Positions 31,779 to 40,617 are shown, numbered from the stretch's first letter. The stretch is DNA of 57,227 nt from Nitrospinota bacterium (GCA_016176845.1 JACOWJ010000028.1:1-57227), one strand, 5' to 3'. Translations and numbers: made by a program. Notes: generated by a model from the sequence alone, not told the origin.

Positions 31779-34247
31779 CTATTTCAGGCGAAGCACCCGC
31801 CGGCTGGACTTATAAGCCTCCCGCTTGGAGACGATGCTGGCCCCCGGGACCTCGTTCCCGGTGAGCTTTTTGTAAGACCTCTGGAGCAAGGTAACGGCAT
31901 AGGCCGTGTTATGAATCCCGGCGCTTATATCGCGCTCGACGAAGCCCACATTCCAGCGGGCGGCGGCCTGCGCCAGCGTCGAGCTCCGGGTGATGGTGTT
32001 GCTAAAGCCGGGCGCGGATCTGACCAACGCGATCAGGCCGGCGACCTCATCCTGGACGCCCTCCACCCGACCGTCCCCATCATAATCCCCCCGGGCCCTC
32101 CGGTTGAGCCTATCCAGGCCGGGATGGCACTGCTGGCAGGCGGCCACGTTCTCCACCCGCTCCCCGGCTTCCTCGCCATGCCGGACGCCGACCAATTCCG
32201 CGGGAGTGCGCACGTTGAAGGTGTGGCCGCCCACCCGGTTGTGGCCCGGCTCGCCTTCGGCCGGGGTCTTGAACATGTGGCAGGTCACGCAGGTGTCCGG
32301 GTTCTCGAAGTGGAAGGAGCGGGCATACTTCTCATCGGTGAACTCGTAGCCCCCCGTCCCGGCCAGCATCTCGGTGTTGGTGGGCATCTGGGAGCTGGGG
32401 GGGATGAAGGTATTGCTGATGGCGATCTCCGTCCCGGGGATCTTCGTCTCCCCGGCGAGATAGGCATCAATATACCCATTGACGCCCTTGGGATTCTTGA
32501 TAGAAGTCAAGGCCAGGTTGTGGCAGGTCATGCAGACGGTCCCCTTCCCTCCCTCCACCAGGGAGCCATCGGGGAGCTCGACCATATCCTCAGGGCCCTT
32601 TCTCCGGAGCTGATGCTCCTTCCCCGCGCTATGGGGATCATGACAGGTGGCGCATCCGATCCGATTGGGGCTGGGGATCGCGATCGGGTCGCCGCCCTCG
32701 ATCACTGCCCGTAGCCATCCCTCGGAGCTATGGCAGCGCTGGCAAACATCGACGCCCGGGAGGGGCGAGGTCTGCTGGGCGAGGATGTGGACATCATAGC
32801 CATGCCGGTGGTTTCTCCATTGCTGGAAGATAGCCCCCTCGGGCGCGGCATCGTGGCACTGGGCGCAGACCCGGGGGTCCAGGGTATGGGAGATCTTCTC
32901 CGGGTCGCCCACGTGCTGGCTGCCCGGGCCGTGGCAGTTCTCGCACTGGACGTTGGCCCGCTGGGCCAGGGCGGGAAATCGATCCAGCAGGCGGTTGAAG
33001 AGACCCGGGGCCGGCTTCTTGAAGCGGAATCCCCTGGCCAGGTCGTCCCACCCGCCGTTCCTGGCGCTCCGGCTCTTATCGAACCCCAGCGTGTGGCAGG
33101 GCAGGCAGCTCTCCTGATAGGCGGGGCCCAGGAGCCCGTTGAGCCCCCTCTGGAGGATAGTGGCATGCCCCGTCCCCTGCCAATCCTCGAGGATGGCCGG
33201 CAACGTTCCCCCGTCCGACGTTGTGACGGGCTGATCATGGCAGGCGCCGCAATGCCCCTCGGAGAATTTGGCCGTCCTCCCGCCGATGGTCCCCACGCCG
33301 ACCCATTTGGCCGCGATGAGGGTCAGGGGCGGGGGAAGCTTTTCGGGGGTGTCGGTGATCAGGCCGTCCCCTCCCCTTCTGCCGTTGTTGTCCACGTCCA
33401 GGTAGTCCTCGGGGATATCTCCCACGGCGGTGATCTCAAAGCTGATCTGGTACTCTCCCTCCACATCGGGGATGAGGAAGGGGGTCTGGGAGGTCGCGTC
33501 CTGCAGGACGACCTGGGAGCCAGGGGGCCTCGAGGTCAGGGTCCACTTCCAACCGGTGATGCGATCGTTGGTCCCCTGCCGGTGCGTGCCGGGCTGTGCG
33601 CTGCCGGCCACCCAGTCGGTCCCGGTAGCCTCCGAGGTCGCGCCGCTCATAAAGGTCCGGACCCCGACCGGCACCACATTTTGTCCCGTAGAGACCTCCA
33701 CGCCCTCCTTCGGATCGATAAAGACCGTCACCCGATCGGTGGCGCGGCCTCCTCCATCATCCGTGACGGTCAGGTCGAACTCCAGCACCTTGTGCTGTCG
33801 CCCGAAGGGGATCACCCGCCAGATCTTCAGGTCGGGTCCCCGCCGGGCCCGATTTGCCACTCCCGGTGTCCCCGGGATTCCCGGCCCTTCCACGTACCAG
33901 TAGTTCTCCAGATAGCCGCTGGGAGGCGGCGTTATGAAGCTGGGCGTGGCGGTATTCGCCCCTGTAAGGGTCACCGGCACCCCGGAGACCTGTTGCCATT
34001 GAAAGTGCAGCGCGCCCCCGCCCTTGGAAGGGCGGCTCCGGCTCCCATCCAGCTTGACCGGTGCGTTAAAGCCCACGTTCTCCAGGTCCTTCCCCGCATT
34101 CGCGACGATGCTGCCGGGCGCCCTGCGGCCACCCTGGGCCATTGCCCACTCTCCCCCCAAGAGAGCGGCGACGGCCAGCCCCACAGCCACCCACAGGGTG
34201 CCCCGCCAGGAAATCGGACTTTCCTTCCACGGTCCTCTCACAGTCAT
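31779..34247 (-). CDS. Nonaheme cytochrome c with N-terminal PKD-like region (paralog 1)
   Basis: An 822-residue exported cytochrome. A signal peptide (VAVGLAVAALLGGEWAMAQ) precedes a PKD/Ig-like region (NVGFNAPVKLDGSRSR, HFQWQQVSGVPVTLTG) and a further beta-rich part. Nine CXXCH motifs follow between about residues 333 and 706: CGACH, CLPCH, CENCH, CAQCH, CQRCH, CATCH, CMTCH, CVTCH, CQQCH. The C-terminus has GIHNTAYAVTLLQRSYKKLTG, shared almost word for word with the paralog at 34510. PKD domains are common on secreted proteins, so a surface or extracellular role beside the MtrAB-like conduit is likely but inferred. AAAGGAGAG precedes ATG 34247. It ends at a strong terminator. Confidence 0.87.
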   Translation of the reverse strand: MTVRGPWKESPISWRGTLWVAVGLAVAALLGGEWAMAQGGRRAPGSIVANAGKDLENVGFNAPVKLDGSRSRPSKGGGALHFQWQQVSGVPVTLTGANTATPSFITPPPSGYLENYWYVEGPGIPGTPGVANRARRGPDLKIWRVIPFGRQHKVLEFDLTVTDDGGGRATDRVTVFIDPKEGVEVSTGQNVVPVGVRTFMSGATSEATGTDWVAGSAQPGTHRQGTNDRITGWKWTLTSRPPGSQVVLQDATSQTPFLIPDVEGEYQISFEITAVGDIPEDYLDVDNNGRRGGDGLITDTPEKLPPPLTLIAAKWVGVGTIGGRTAKFSEGHCGACHDQPVTTSDGGTLPAILEDWQGTGHATILQRGLNGLLGPAYQESCLPCHTLGFDKSRSARNGGWDDLARGFRFKKPAPGLFNRLLDRFPALAQRANVQCENCHGPGSQHVGDPEKISHTLDPRVCAQCHDAAPEGAIFQQWRNHRHGYDVHILAQQTSPLPGVDVCQRCHSSEGWLRAVIEGGDPIAIPSPNRIGCATCHDPHSAGKEHQLRRKGPEDMVELPDGSLVEGGKGTVCMTCHNLALTSIKNPKGVNGYIDAYLAGETKIPGTEIAISNTFIPPSSQMPTNTEMLAGTGGYEFTDEKYARSFHFENPDTCVTCHMFKTPAEGEPGHNRVGGHTFNVRTPAELVGVRHGEEAGERVENVAACQQCHPGLDRLNRRARGDYDGDGRVEGVQDEVAGLIALVRSAPGFSNTITRSSTLAQAAARWNVGFVERDISAGIHNTAYAVTLLQRSYKKLTGNEVPGASIVSKREAYKSSRRVLRLK

Positions 34248-34283
34248 CTCTCCTTTCTCTTTGCCACTCCTCTGCAGTAAGTT

Positions 34284-34308
34284 GGCTCATAGCTCATAGC
34301 TCATAGCA
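34284..34308. repeat. Heptad repeat (AGCTCAT x3)
   Basis: Units GGCTCAT, AGCTCAT, AGCTCAT, AGC upstream of the nonaheme gene; same unit as 30396-30430. Confidence 0.75.
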
Positions 34309-34356
34309 GCCGGAGCTTCGAGCTATAGATGTTGCCGTTTGCTTTTGGAATTCTTA

Positions 34357-34385
34357 GTAGGGGCGACCGGGCCGGTCGCCCCTAC
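34357..34385. repeat. Perfect hairpin GTAGGGGCGACC
   Basis: GTAGGGGCGACC (34357-34368) and GGTCGCCCCTAC (34374-34385) pair perfectly with a 5-nt loop. No T-run follows on either strand, so it is more likely a dispersed repeat than a terminator. Confidence 0.7.
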
Positions 34386-34428
34386 CTCTGCCGCGGCAAA
34401 ATTCCAAATTGTTTTTCCAATATCTATA

Positions 34429-34456
34429 GAAAAGGAAATTCCTATGCGATTAAATT
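34429..34456. repeat. AGGAAATTCCT-type element
   Basis: AAAAGGAAATTCCTATGCGA then TTAAATTA, one of the most intact copies. Confidence 0.75.
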
Positions 34457-34509
34457 AGATTCTTCGCTTTGCTCAGAGTAACATGGAGGGCTGTCATTCA
34501 GCCCCTTCT

Positions 34510-36642
34510 TTACCTCAGCGCTGCCCCTGGAATGTCCTGCCCGGTCAGGTTTCTGTAAGATCGTTGGAGCAGCTGGAGCGCGTAAGCCGTGTTGTGGATT
34601 CCGTGGCTGCCATCGTTCCTCACGAAGTGGTGGTTGTAGGCCGCCTTGTACTGGGCGTCGGTGGGGGTTGCCTCCTGGCCGGCGCTATTCTTGAAGATGA
34701 ACCTCCCCTCTTCCTCTACAAAGGAACCAGAGAGGCCGTCCCCGATCCCCCCCGCCAGGCTATCCGCGATCGCCCCGGCCAGGATATCCAGCAAGTGGTC
34801 CACCTCCGTCTGGACGCCCTCCCGGACCCCATCGCCATCGTAGTCGGCCGCAGCGGGCCGGTTGAAGCCGGCGAGTCCACGATGGCACTGCCGGCAGATG
34901 GCCACGTTCTGGACTTCCTCGGACTCATCCTCCCCCTCATCCTCCCCCTCCTCCGAGCCATCGTCCGGCTCCGGGGTGTGCATGTTGAAGGAGTGACCGC
35001 CCACTTGATGATGGCCCGGCTCGCCCTCGGCCGGCCCCGGGGCCATGTGGCAGGTCACGCACTTCTCGCTGCGCGACTGTGCGCTCCTGAGCTCCGGCAA
35101 GACGAAGGCCTCGCTGCCGTGGAAGGAGCTGTCATAGCGCTGGTTACCCACCTCGAAGGCCCCCGTGCCCTCCAACATCTCCCCCTGGGGGCCGAAGTGG
35201 GGGGCCAGGCGACCGCTGGCCGCCAGGGTGGCGGGGTTCCGGCGGGAGTTGTGGCAGGCATAGCAAATGGCGGCGACATCCGCCTCCACCCGGGTCCCGT
35301 CAGGCAACGCGATCTTCCCCGCGATCCTGAGCTGATGCTCGTTCCTGGCGGAATGGGGGTCGTGGCAGGCCGCGCAGGTCTGGGGCTGGGGATCGTCCAG
35401 ACGGGTCAGGAGTTTACCCTTCACCCGCCGGACAAAGCCCTGGGCCGTGTGGCAGGGGATGCACTCGCCCCGGAAGGCCGGGTTCTCCACCAGAACCGAA
35501 TGTTTGGAGTTTTCCCATTCCACCCCACGATTGAGGTCGCGATTGAGGTAAGGGGCCCCTGCGTGGCATTGCTGGCAGACCCCGGACCGGAGGCTGACGG
35601 AGATCGCCTCCTTCCGTCCGCCATGCTCGCTCCCCGGGCCGTGGCAGCTCTCGCACTGGATGTTGGCCAGGTTCTGGAGCCTGGGGGGCGCCTTCCTGAA
35701 GTTCCCGGGCAACAGCCTCTCCGGGAACCGCCAGCCCAGCAAAAGCTGCACGTCATCGAACCCGCCATTGTCCGCCTTCTTTTCGTGGCCTATGGTATGG
35801 CAGCGGATGCATTCCTCGTCGTAAGGAAGGGACAGCCTTCCATCCACCCCGCGGGCGAAGAAGCCGGCATGGCCCGTCTTCAACCAGGGGGTGACCAGAT
35901 CCGGCCGGCGTTTTCCATTGTGGCAGCGCCGGCAGTCGAAGCGCTCGCCCGACCAGAGGCTGGCAACCAGCCGGATGACGGACCCCGAGTTGATCTCCTC
36001 GATCACATACACCCCCGGGACATCCGGGATGAAGACCGGGGTTCGGATCTCGCTCGCTTCGCACTCCGCAGGATCATCGGACTGCGAGGGGCACGTCAGC
36101 TCACCTCCTCCAGAATCGAAGGGTTTTTCGGAGACCGTCCAATTATAGCCTTCCTGCTCCTTGCCGGTCAGGAAGACCTCCGTCCCGACCCCCACGGTGC
36201 TCAAACCACCGGTTGCTGTGCTGGTCATGGATACGATCACCTGATCGATGGCGGTCTCCCCCTGCGAGTCCGTCACGGTCAGCTCGAGCACCACCTCCTT
36301 TTCGTCGGGCGAGAGGGCGACGATCGTGAAGGCCTTCCGCTCGGCGGGCGTCAGGACCTGCTCCAGGGTGGGGGTCGTGAATCTCGGGTTGGGGAGATTG
36401 GGGTCGGATAGGATCATGCTGGGGCCATGGAGCTGCCTCCAATGGAAGGTCAGATCGCCCTCGCCTCCGCTGCCTCCCCCCGCTAACTGGACCAGTTGGT
36501 CGAATCCCACGTCCTCCTGGTTGGGGCCGGCGTTCGCCTTCAAGGGGGCCTGGGTGTGGCCTCGGGCTGTCAAGGTCAGGAGCAAGGCCAGGGTCAAAAG
36601 GAATAGCAGCGTTGCCATTTTAGGCTTGTGGTTCCCATCCAA
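34510..36642 (-). CDS. Nonaheme cytochrome c with N-terminal PKD-like region (paralog 2)
   Basis: A 710-residue exported cytochrome with the same layout as the gene at 31779. It has a signal peptide (ATLLFLLTLALLLTLTARG), a PKD-like part (EDVGFDQLVQLAGG, LTFHWRQLHGPSMILSD), then nine CXXCH motifs between about residues 237 and 584 (CRRCH, CIRCH, CESCH, CQQCH, CIPCH, CAACH, CYACH, CVTCH, CRQCH). An acidic insert (DDGSEEGEDEGEDESEE) precedes the last heme. The C-terminus reads GIHNTAYALQLLQRSYRNLTG. A TTG start at 36642 is supported by GGAGG 7 nt upstream; ATG 36618 lacks a site. Probably a surface electron carrier; partner unknown. Confidence 0.87.
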   Translation of the reverse strand: MDGNHKPKMATLLFLLTLALLLTLTARGHTQAPLKANAGPNQEDVGFDQLVQLAGGGSGGEGDLTFHWRQLHGPSMILSDPNLPNPRFTTPTLEQVLTPAERKAFTIVALSPDEKEVVLELTVTDSQGETAIDQVIVSMTSTATGGLSTVGVGTEVFLTGKEQEGYNWTVSEKPFDSGGGELTCPSQSDDPAECEASEIRTPVFIPDVPGVYVIEEINSGSVIRLVASLWSGERFDCRRCHNGKRRPDLVTPWLKTGHAGFFARGVDGRLSLPYDEECIRCHTIGHEKKADNGGFDDVQLLLGWRFPERLLPGNFRKAPPRLQNLANIQCESCHGPGSEHGGRKEAISVSLRSGVCQQCHAGAPYLNRDLNRGVEWENSKHSVLVENPAFRGECIPCHTAQGFVRRVKGKLLTRLDDPQPQTCAACHDPHSARNEHQLRIAGKIALPDGTRVEADVAAICYACHNSRRNPATLAASGRLAPHFGPQGEMLEGTGAFEVGNQRYDSSFHGSEAFVLPELRSAQSRSEKCVTCHMAPGPAEGEPGHHQVGGHSFNMHTPEPDDGSEEGEDEGEDESEEVQNVAICRQCHRGLAGFNRPAAADYDGDGVREGVQTEVDHLLDILAGAIADSLAGGIGDGLSGSFVEEEGRFIFKNSAGQEATPTDAQYKAAYNHHFVRNDGSHGIHNTAYALQLLQRSYRNLTGQDIPGAALR

Positions 36643-36972
36643 AGCGATTCCTCCTTACCAAAAGGCCATCGCAGCTTCTAACGGCCTATTTGGGAGCTCC
36701 TTTCTCTCCTCTGCTTTTTCAGTCGAGAAAGTCCCCTCAGCAAAGGTTTTCGGATAAGCTCTAAGAACCTGCCACATCGAGGACCCTACAGGAGAGAGGT
36801 CCTTCGCACCGAAAATTAAGTTTCTAAATGTAGCTCAAAAAAGCCCCCCCGTCAAGAATTGGTCCCGTCCATAATCCACGAACGGGAAGATTTCTGCCTC
36901 CTATATCGGCTCATCCCAAAGAAAAATAACGAATTTATGTACTGCCACCAAACATAGTGAACACATCCTGGC

Positions 36973-37020
36973 CGGGCGGGGACGCCCGACCCACTGGTGG
37001 GACAGGCCTCTCGCCTGTCC
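36973..37020. repeat. Three successive small hairpins
   Basis: GGGCG/CGCCC, CCCACTGGTGGG (self-complementary) and CAGGC...GCCTG follow each other without gaps. No T-run follows; a dispersed repeat is likelier than a terminator. Confidence 0.65.
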
Positions 37021-37071
37021 AAGGCAGAGCCTGAAACGGTAAATACTTGACAAGAAGGAAAGCATCCAGAA

Positions 37072-37104
37072 TAATTTAAACGTATGGGGAATTTCATTTT
37101 TTTC
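37072..37104. repeat. AGGAAATTCCT-type element, reverse orientation, degenerate
   Basis: On the minus strand reads AAATGAAATTCCCCATACGT, then TTAAATTAT. Confidence 0.55.
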
Positions 37105-37179
37105 AGATTCCTCAGTCGCTATCGCTCCTTCGGAATGACAGATTCTGTGGCTGTCATTCCGAGCGAAGCGAGGAATCTA
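37104..37179. repeat. REP-like inverted pair
   Basis: CGGAATGACAG and CTGTCATTCCG are perfect complements around ATTCTGTGG, flanked by AGATTCCTC and GAGGAATCT. Same family as the 1-45 and 55.8-kb repeats. Confidence 0.75.
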
Positions 37180-37290
37180 AGTTCCCGGGTGGATTTGTTT
37201 ACTGGGTTCTCTTTCGATCTCAGTTGGCTTTCCTGATTTCGACGCGCCACAAACGGATAAGCTTCTGAAATTGTGTAGAGGAATCGCGGA

Positions 37291-38073
37291 ATGACCAGAT
37301 TCGCGAGGGAGGGAATTGTCTTCATTGCCCAGATGCTCTGTGTGGTTTGGATGACCTTATACGCTCCGTCTCAGGCTGCTTCGAAGGGGACCGATGGATG
37401 CGTGAATTGCCACAAGGTCACCGCCGTAAAGACCTATGATCGCCACCTTTTCTCGGATTGGGCGGGTTCCGTCCATGCCAAAAGAGGCGTAAGCTGCGAG
37501 GCCTGCCACGCCGGAGATCCCTCCCAGACGGCCAAGGAGGCGGCCCATGTGGGCGTCTATCGCAGCGGCGACCCCAAGAGCACGGTCTATTTCAAAAATG
37601 TCCCCCAGACCTGCGGAGAGAAATGCCACCCGAAGGAATATCTCAACTTCATCAAAAGCAACCACTTCCACAAATTGGAGGCCGAGGGGAAGGGACCCAA
37701 TTGCGTGACCTGCCATGGCTCTATGGCCATCTCCATCATCAGCGAGAAGAAGATGGAGGGCCTTTGCGCCAACTGTCATAACCTGCGCATGGGCATCTCT
37801 CCTACCCGCCCGTCGGAGGCCCGCGACATCCTGCTCTTGATGGAGCAGACCCGGACCGTGATCCATTGGGCGCAAGAATTCACAAATTTGGCCCGGGCCG
37901 CCAGCCATAAGAAGCGGGCAGATGCCTCAGAGAGGCTGCTGCAAAAGGCCCGGGTGGAGTACAACCTTGCCCAGGCCGGATGGCATACCTTCGAGGTGGA
38001 GAAACTGCGGGATTCCTTACGGGAGGCCTATCGGTTGGCCCGCTCTGCCCGGGAAGCTCTCAAGTTGCAGTAG
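37291..38073 (+). CDS. Pentaheme-type cytochrome c with one CX3CH site
   Basis: A 260-residue exported cytochrome, divergent from the nonaheme genes. The signal segment (IVFIAQMLCVVWMTLYAPSQA) is followed by CVNCH, CEACH, CGEKCH, CVTCH and CANCH between about residues 36 and 165. The third site has three residues between the cysteines instead of two, an unusual heme-binding spacing. The last 90 residues are helical and heme-free (AQEFTNLARAASHKKRADAS), with no membrane anchor. GAGG lies 9 nt before ATG 37291. It is probably a periplasmic carrier of the same respiratory system. A heptad tract separates it from the downstream synthetase gene. Confidence 0.85.
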   Translation: MTRFAREGIVFIAQMLCVVWMTLYAPSQAASKGTDGCVNCHKVTAVKTYDRHLFSDWAGSVHAKRGVSCEACHAGDPSQTAKEAAHVGVYRSGDPKSTVYFKNVPQTCGEKCHPKEYLNFIKSNHFHKLEAEGKGPNCVTCHGSMAISIISEKKMEGLCANCHNLRMGISPTRPSEARDILLLMEQTRTVIHWAQEFTNLARAASHKKRADASERLLQKARVEYNLAQAGWHTFEVEKLRDSLREAYRLARSAREALKLQ

Positions 38074-38080
38074 CACAATG

Positions 38081-38146
38081 AGCTAGGGATTAGTTCCTCG
38101 CCCCTGCTTTTACTAGCCCCTAACCCCTAATCCCTAAACCCTAACT
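38081..38146. repeat. Heptad repeat, inverted pair (CTAGGGA / CCCTAAC)
   Basis: CTAGGGATTAG on the left and five units of the TAACCCC/TAATCCC type on the right, ending at the ribosome-binding site of the next gene. Confidence 0.75.
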
Positions 38147-38161
38147 TGAGGAGGTAGATCC

Positions 38162-40306
38162 ATGAGCGAAAGGCCCCTGTCAGCTATTGAAGCCCTGGTT
38201 CGTCCCCGTTCGATCGCCATCGTGGGCTGTTCACCCGAGGAAGAGAAGATCCAGGGGCTCCCCTTGAGGTTTTTGCTGCACAATGGCTACCCCGGCAAGA
38301 TCTTTCCGATCAACCCCAGCCGCGCGGAGATTCGGGGGTTGACCTGCTACCCCTCGATCCTGGAGATCCCCCAGGAGGAGGAGATCGACCAGGCCTTCAT
38401 CCTGGTTCCCTTCCGTGCGGCCCTCAGGACCTTGGAGGAGTGCGGATCACGAGGGGTCAAGAGCGCTATCTTGGGCACCTCCGGATTTGCTGAGGTAGGC
38501 GGGGATGGCATCGCGCGCCAGGAGGAGGTCCGGCGGATCGTCCGGGAGACGGGGATCCGGGTGATGGGGCCCAACTGTCTGGGAATGATCAATGTCCCCG
38601 ACCGGGTAGCGAGCACCTTCACCCCAGTGGCCGGCCTACCCCTCATCCCGGGAAAGGTGGCCCTGGTATCCCAGAGCGGCTCCGTGGGGGGCTCTATCTT
38701 GAACCGCTTACTGGATCGGGGGGTTGGGGTCAATTACTTTTTCTCCAGCGGGAACGAGGCCGATCTGGAAGCCTCCGACTTCATGGAGCTGCTCCTGGAG
38801 GACCCCTCGATCGAGATCATCGCCGCCTTCATCGAGAGCTTCAAGGATGCCCATAAGTTCCTGCGGGTGGCCGACCGGGCCCTGGAGTTGAGAAAGCCCC
38901 TGGTGATCCTGAGGACGGGCAACACGGAAAAGGGGGCCCGGACAATCCAGGCCCACACCGGGGCCCTGGCCGGCTCAGCCCGGGTCTACAAGGCGACCTT
39001 CCATCAGAAAGGGGTCCTGCAGGCCGAGGATTACGATGACTTCGTGGGGATGATCTCCCTCTTGGCCAAGAGCGGAGTCCCTCATGGGAACCGGCTGGGT
39101 GTGATCTCCTTCTCCGGAGGGGCCGCCGGCGTGGTGGCGGACAAGTGCGGTTTCATGGGCATACCCCTGCCAGAGCTCTCCCCGCATGTTCGCGACGAGA
39201 TCGCCCAAATGCAATCCTTCGGCACGGCCCAGAACCCCCTGGACCTGACCGGGCAGCTCGCCTCAGACCCGAACCTCTTCAAGGCCTGTCTGCGGCTCCT
39301 GCTGAAGGATGAGAATCTGGACTCGCTGCTGGTTATCCTCACCAACATCTTCGGAGGACTGGGCAAGAGGCTGGTCGGCGACCTGGTGGAGGTAGCCGGG
39401 GAGGTCCAGGATAAGCCCCTCATCCCCTTCTGCACTGCCGGGAGCGTAGCTGCCGAGTGCACCAAGGAGCTGGATGAGGGTCCGCTGCCGCTCTTCCGCA
39501 ACTACCACGAATGCCTGCGCTCCATCCGGGCCGTCGCGGGCTACGCCGAATTCCTCAAGGGAAAGAAGGGTCGGGGATGGGCCCCCAAAGGTTCCCAGAC
39601 GTCGGATGCCCTGGAAGAGATTCGGGCCAAGCTGCGAGGGAAGAAGGCCTTGACGGAAGAGGAGAGCAAGGCCCTGCTGGCCCGCTACGGGATCCCGGTC
39701 ACTCGAGAATCTCTGGCCACTTCTCCGGAAGAGGCCCGAGGGATGGCGCGGAAGATCGGCTATCCGGTGGCCCTGAAGGTCATCTCCCCTCAGATCCTCC
39801 ATAAGACCGAGGCCGGAGTCGTCCGGCTCCATGTGCGGGACGAGGCGGAACTGAGGCCGGCCTATGTCCAGCTCCTGGAGCAGGCCCGATCGTACGGTCC
39901 CCGGGCCCAGATCAAGGGGATCCTGGTCCAGGAGATGGTGGAGGGGGGAATCGAGGCGATCGCGGGAACGATTCGAGACGATCTCTTCGGCCCCACGCTC
40001 CTCTTCGGTCTAGGCGGGATCTTTGTGGAGATCCTCCAGGACATCTCTCTCCGGCTGGCTCCCATTGGGCCGGAGGAGGCCCGGGAAATGATCCGGGAGA
40101 TCCAGGGCTACGAGATCCTGGACGGGGCGCGGGGGAGGAAGAAGGGAGACATCGAGGGGGCAGTGGACGTCCTGGTAAAGCTCTCAAACCTGGCCCAGGA
40201 TCTGGGCGACCTGGTCGAACAGATCGACATCAACCCCCTGATCATCCTGCCAGAGGGCAGAGGGGTCAAGGCCGTGGATGCCCTGGTGGTTCTCAAGGAG
40301 GTTTAA
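38162..40306 (+). CDS. ADP-forming acyl-CoA (acetate-CoA) synthetase, fused alpha-beta
   Basis: Interconverts acyl-CoA plus ADP plus phosphate with the acid, CoA and ATP, saving energy by substrate-level phosphorylation. The 714 residues hold a CoA-binding domain (about 8-140, start LVRPRSIAIVGCSPE), a succinyl-CoA-ligase-like domain (about 150-460, VALVSQSGSVGGSILNRLL) with the probable phospho-His in IQAHTGALAGSARV near residue 265, and an ATP-grasp domain (about 480-714, KIGYPVALKVISPQILHKTE and DLVEQIDINPLIILPEGRG). GGAGG lies 7 nt before ATG 38162. The acyl substrate cannot be told from sequence. A 23-bp perfect hairpin follows. Confidence 0.93.
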   Translation: MSERPLSAIEALVRPRSIAIVGCSPEEEKIQGLPLRFLLHNGYPGKIFPINPSRAEIRGLTCYPSILEIPQEEEIDQAFILVPFRAALRTLEECGSRGVKSAILGTSGFAEVGGDGIARQEEVRRIVRETGIRVMGPNCLGMINVPDRVASTFTPVAGLPLIPGKVALVSQSGSVGGSILNRLLDRGVGVNYFFSSGNEADLEASDFMELLLEDPSIEIIAAFIESFKDAHKFLRVADRALELRKPLVILRTGNTEKGARTIQAHTGALAGSARVYKATFHQKGVLQAEDYDDFVGMISLLAKSGVPHGNRLGVISFSGGAAGVVADKCGFMGIPLPELSPHVRDEIAQMQSFGTAQNPLDLTGQLASDPNLFKACLRLLLKDENLDSLLVILTNIFGGLGKRLVGDLVEVAGEVQDKPLIPFCTAGSVAAECTKELDEGPLPLFRNYHECLRSIRAVAGYAEFLKGKKGRGWAPKGSQTSDALEEIRAKLRGKKALTEEESKALLARYGIPVTRESLATSPEEARGMARKIGYPVALKVISPQILHKTEAGVVRLHVRDEAELRPAYVQLLEQARSYGPRAQIKGILVQEMVEGGIEAIAGTIRDDLFGPTLLFGLGGIFVEILQDISLRLAPIGPEEAREMIREIQGYEILDGARGRKKGDIEGAVDVLVKLSNLAQDLGDLVEQIDINPLIILPEGRGVKAVDALVVLKEV

Positions 40307-40363
40307 CTGCTTGGGAATCACCGTTTGGGGAGGTTTTCGGATAGCCGTTAACTGCCCATGGAG

Positions 40364-40414
40364 AAGAGGAGGAGGCCCTAACCTTTTCGGTAAAGGTTAG
40401 GGCCTCCTCCTCTT
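40364..40414. terminator. Perfect 23-bp inverted repeat, probable bidirectional terminator
   Basis: Arms 40364-40386 and 40392-40414 are perfectly complementary with loop TCGGT (core CCTAACCTTT/AAAGGTTAGG). It lies between the synthetase gene and the convergent microprotein gene. The 3' flank is pyrimidine-rich but has no clean T-run, so the terminator role is inferred from place and stability. Confidence 0.75.
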
Positions 40415-40530
40415 CCTCTTCCTGCTTCTTGGTTGAAGATTTTACCCGAGGTGATCGTTGTCGGTTTTGTGGATATCGGTTAGGACATCCGGTCTCACCG
40501 CCTGGCGTGGGCCGTCCGGGTGGTTACAGG

Positions 40531-40617
40531 TTACTTCTTCTTACCCCCACCCTTAGAGCCTTTGGTGTTCTTCTTGGGTTCCTCTTTCTTCTTAGACGTC
40601 TTGGCTTTTGCTGCCAT
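40531..40617 (-). CDS. 28-residue lysine-rich microprotein
   Basis: ATG 40617 is preceded at 6 nt by AGAGGAG, and the frame ends at a TAA at 40531-40533. The product starts MAAKAKTSKKKEEPKKNTKG and ends SKGGGKKK: nearly half Lys, plus Gly, Glu and Pro, with no aromatic residues. Such composition resembles the basic tails of histone-like or RNA-binding proteins, so nucleic-acid binding is a reasonable guess, but no family is recognised. It stands alone between a 23-bp hairpin and the zinc-ribbon gene on the same strand. The clean ribosome-binding site and low-complexity codons support a real gene; translation is unproven. Confidence 0.6.
   Translation of the reverse strand: MAAKAKTSKKKEEPKKNTKGSKGGGKKK

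Larger units (their letters stand above)
36643..37290. other. Divergent intergenic region with several palindromic repeats
   Basis: About 650 bp between the minus-strand nonaheme gene and the plus-strand pentaheme gene. It holds a short repeat (AGGTTTTCGGATAAGCTCTA at 36748), a triple hairpin at 36973-37020, an AGGAAATTCCT-type element and a REP-like inverted pair. Promoters for both genes must lie here or nearby, but none was identified. Confidence 0.5.

Noticed and set aside
32730-36411. Two plus-strand frames of 516 and 642 codons opposite the nonaheme genes
   Set aside because: Antisense shadows; the minus-strand frames carry eighteen heme motifs and signal peptides.
28301-36642. A gas-vesicle, S-layer or polysaccharide export role for the porin and PKD proteins
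   Set aside because: Heme motifs in the neighbours and the decaheme-plus-barrel pairing fit electron transfer far better.
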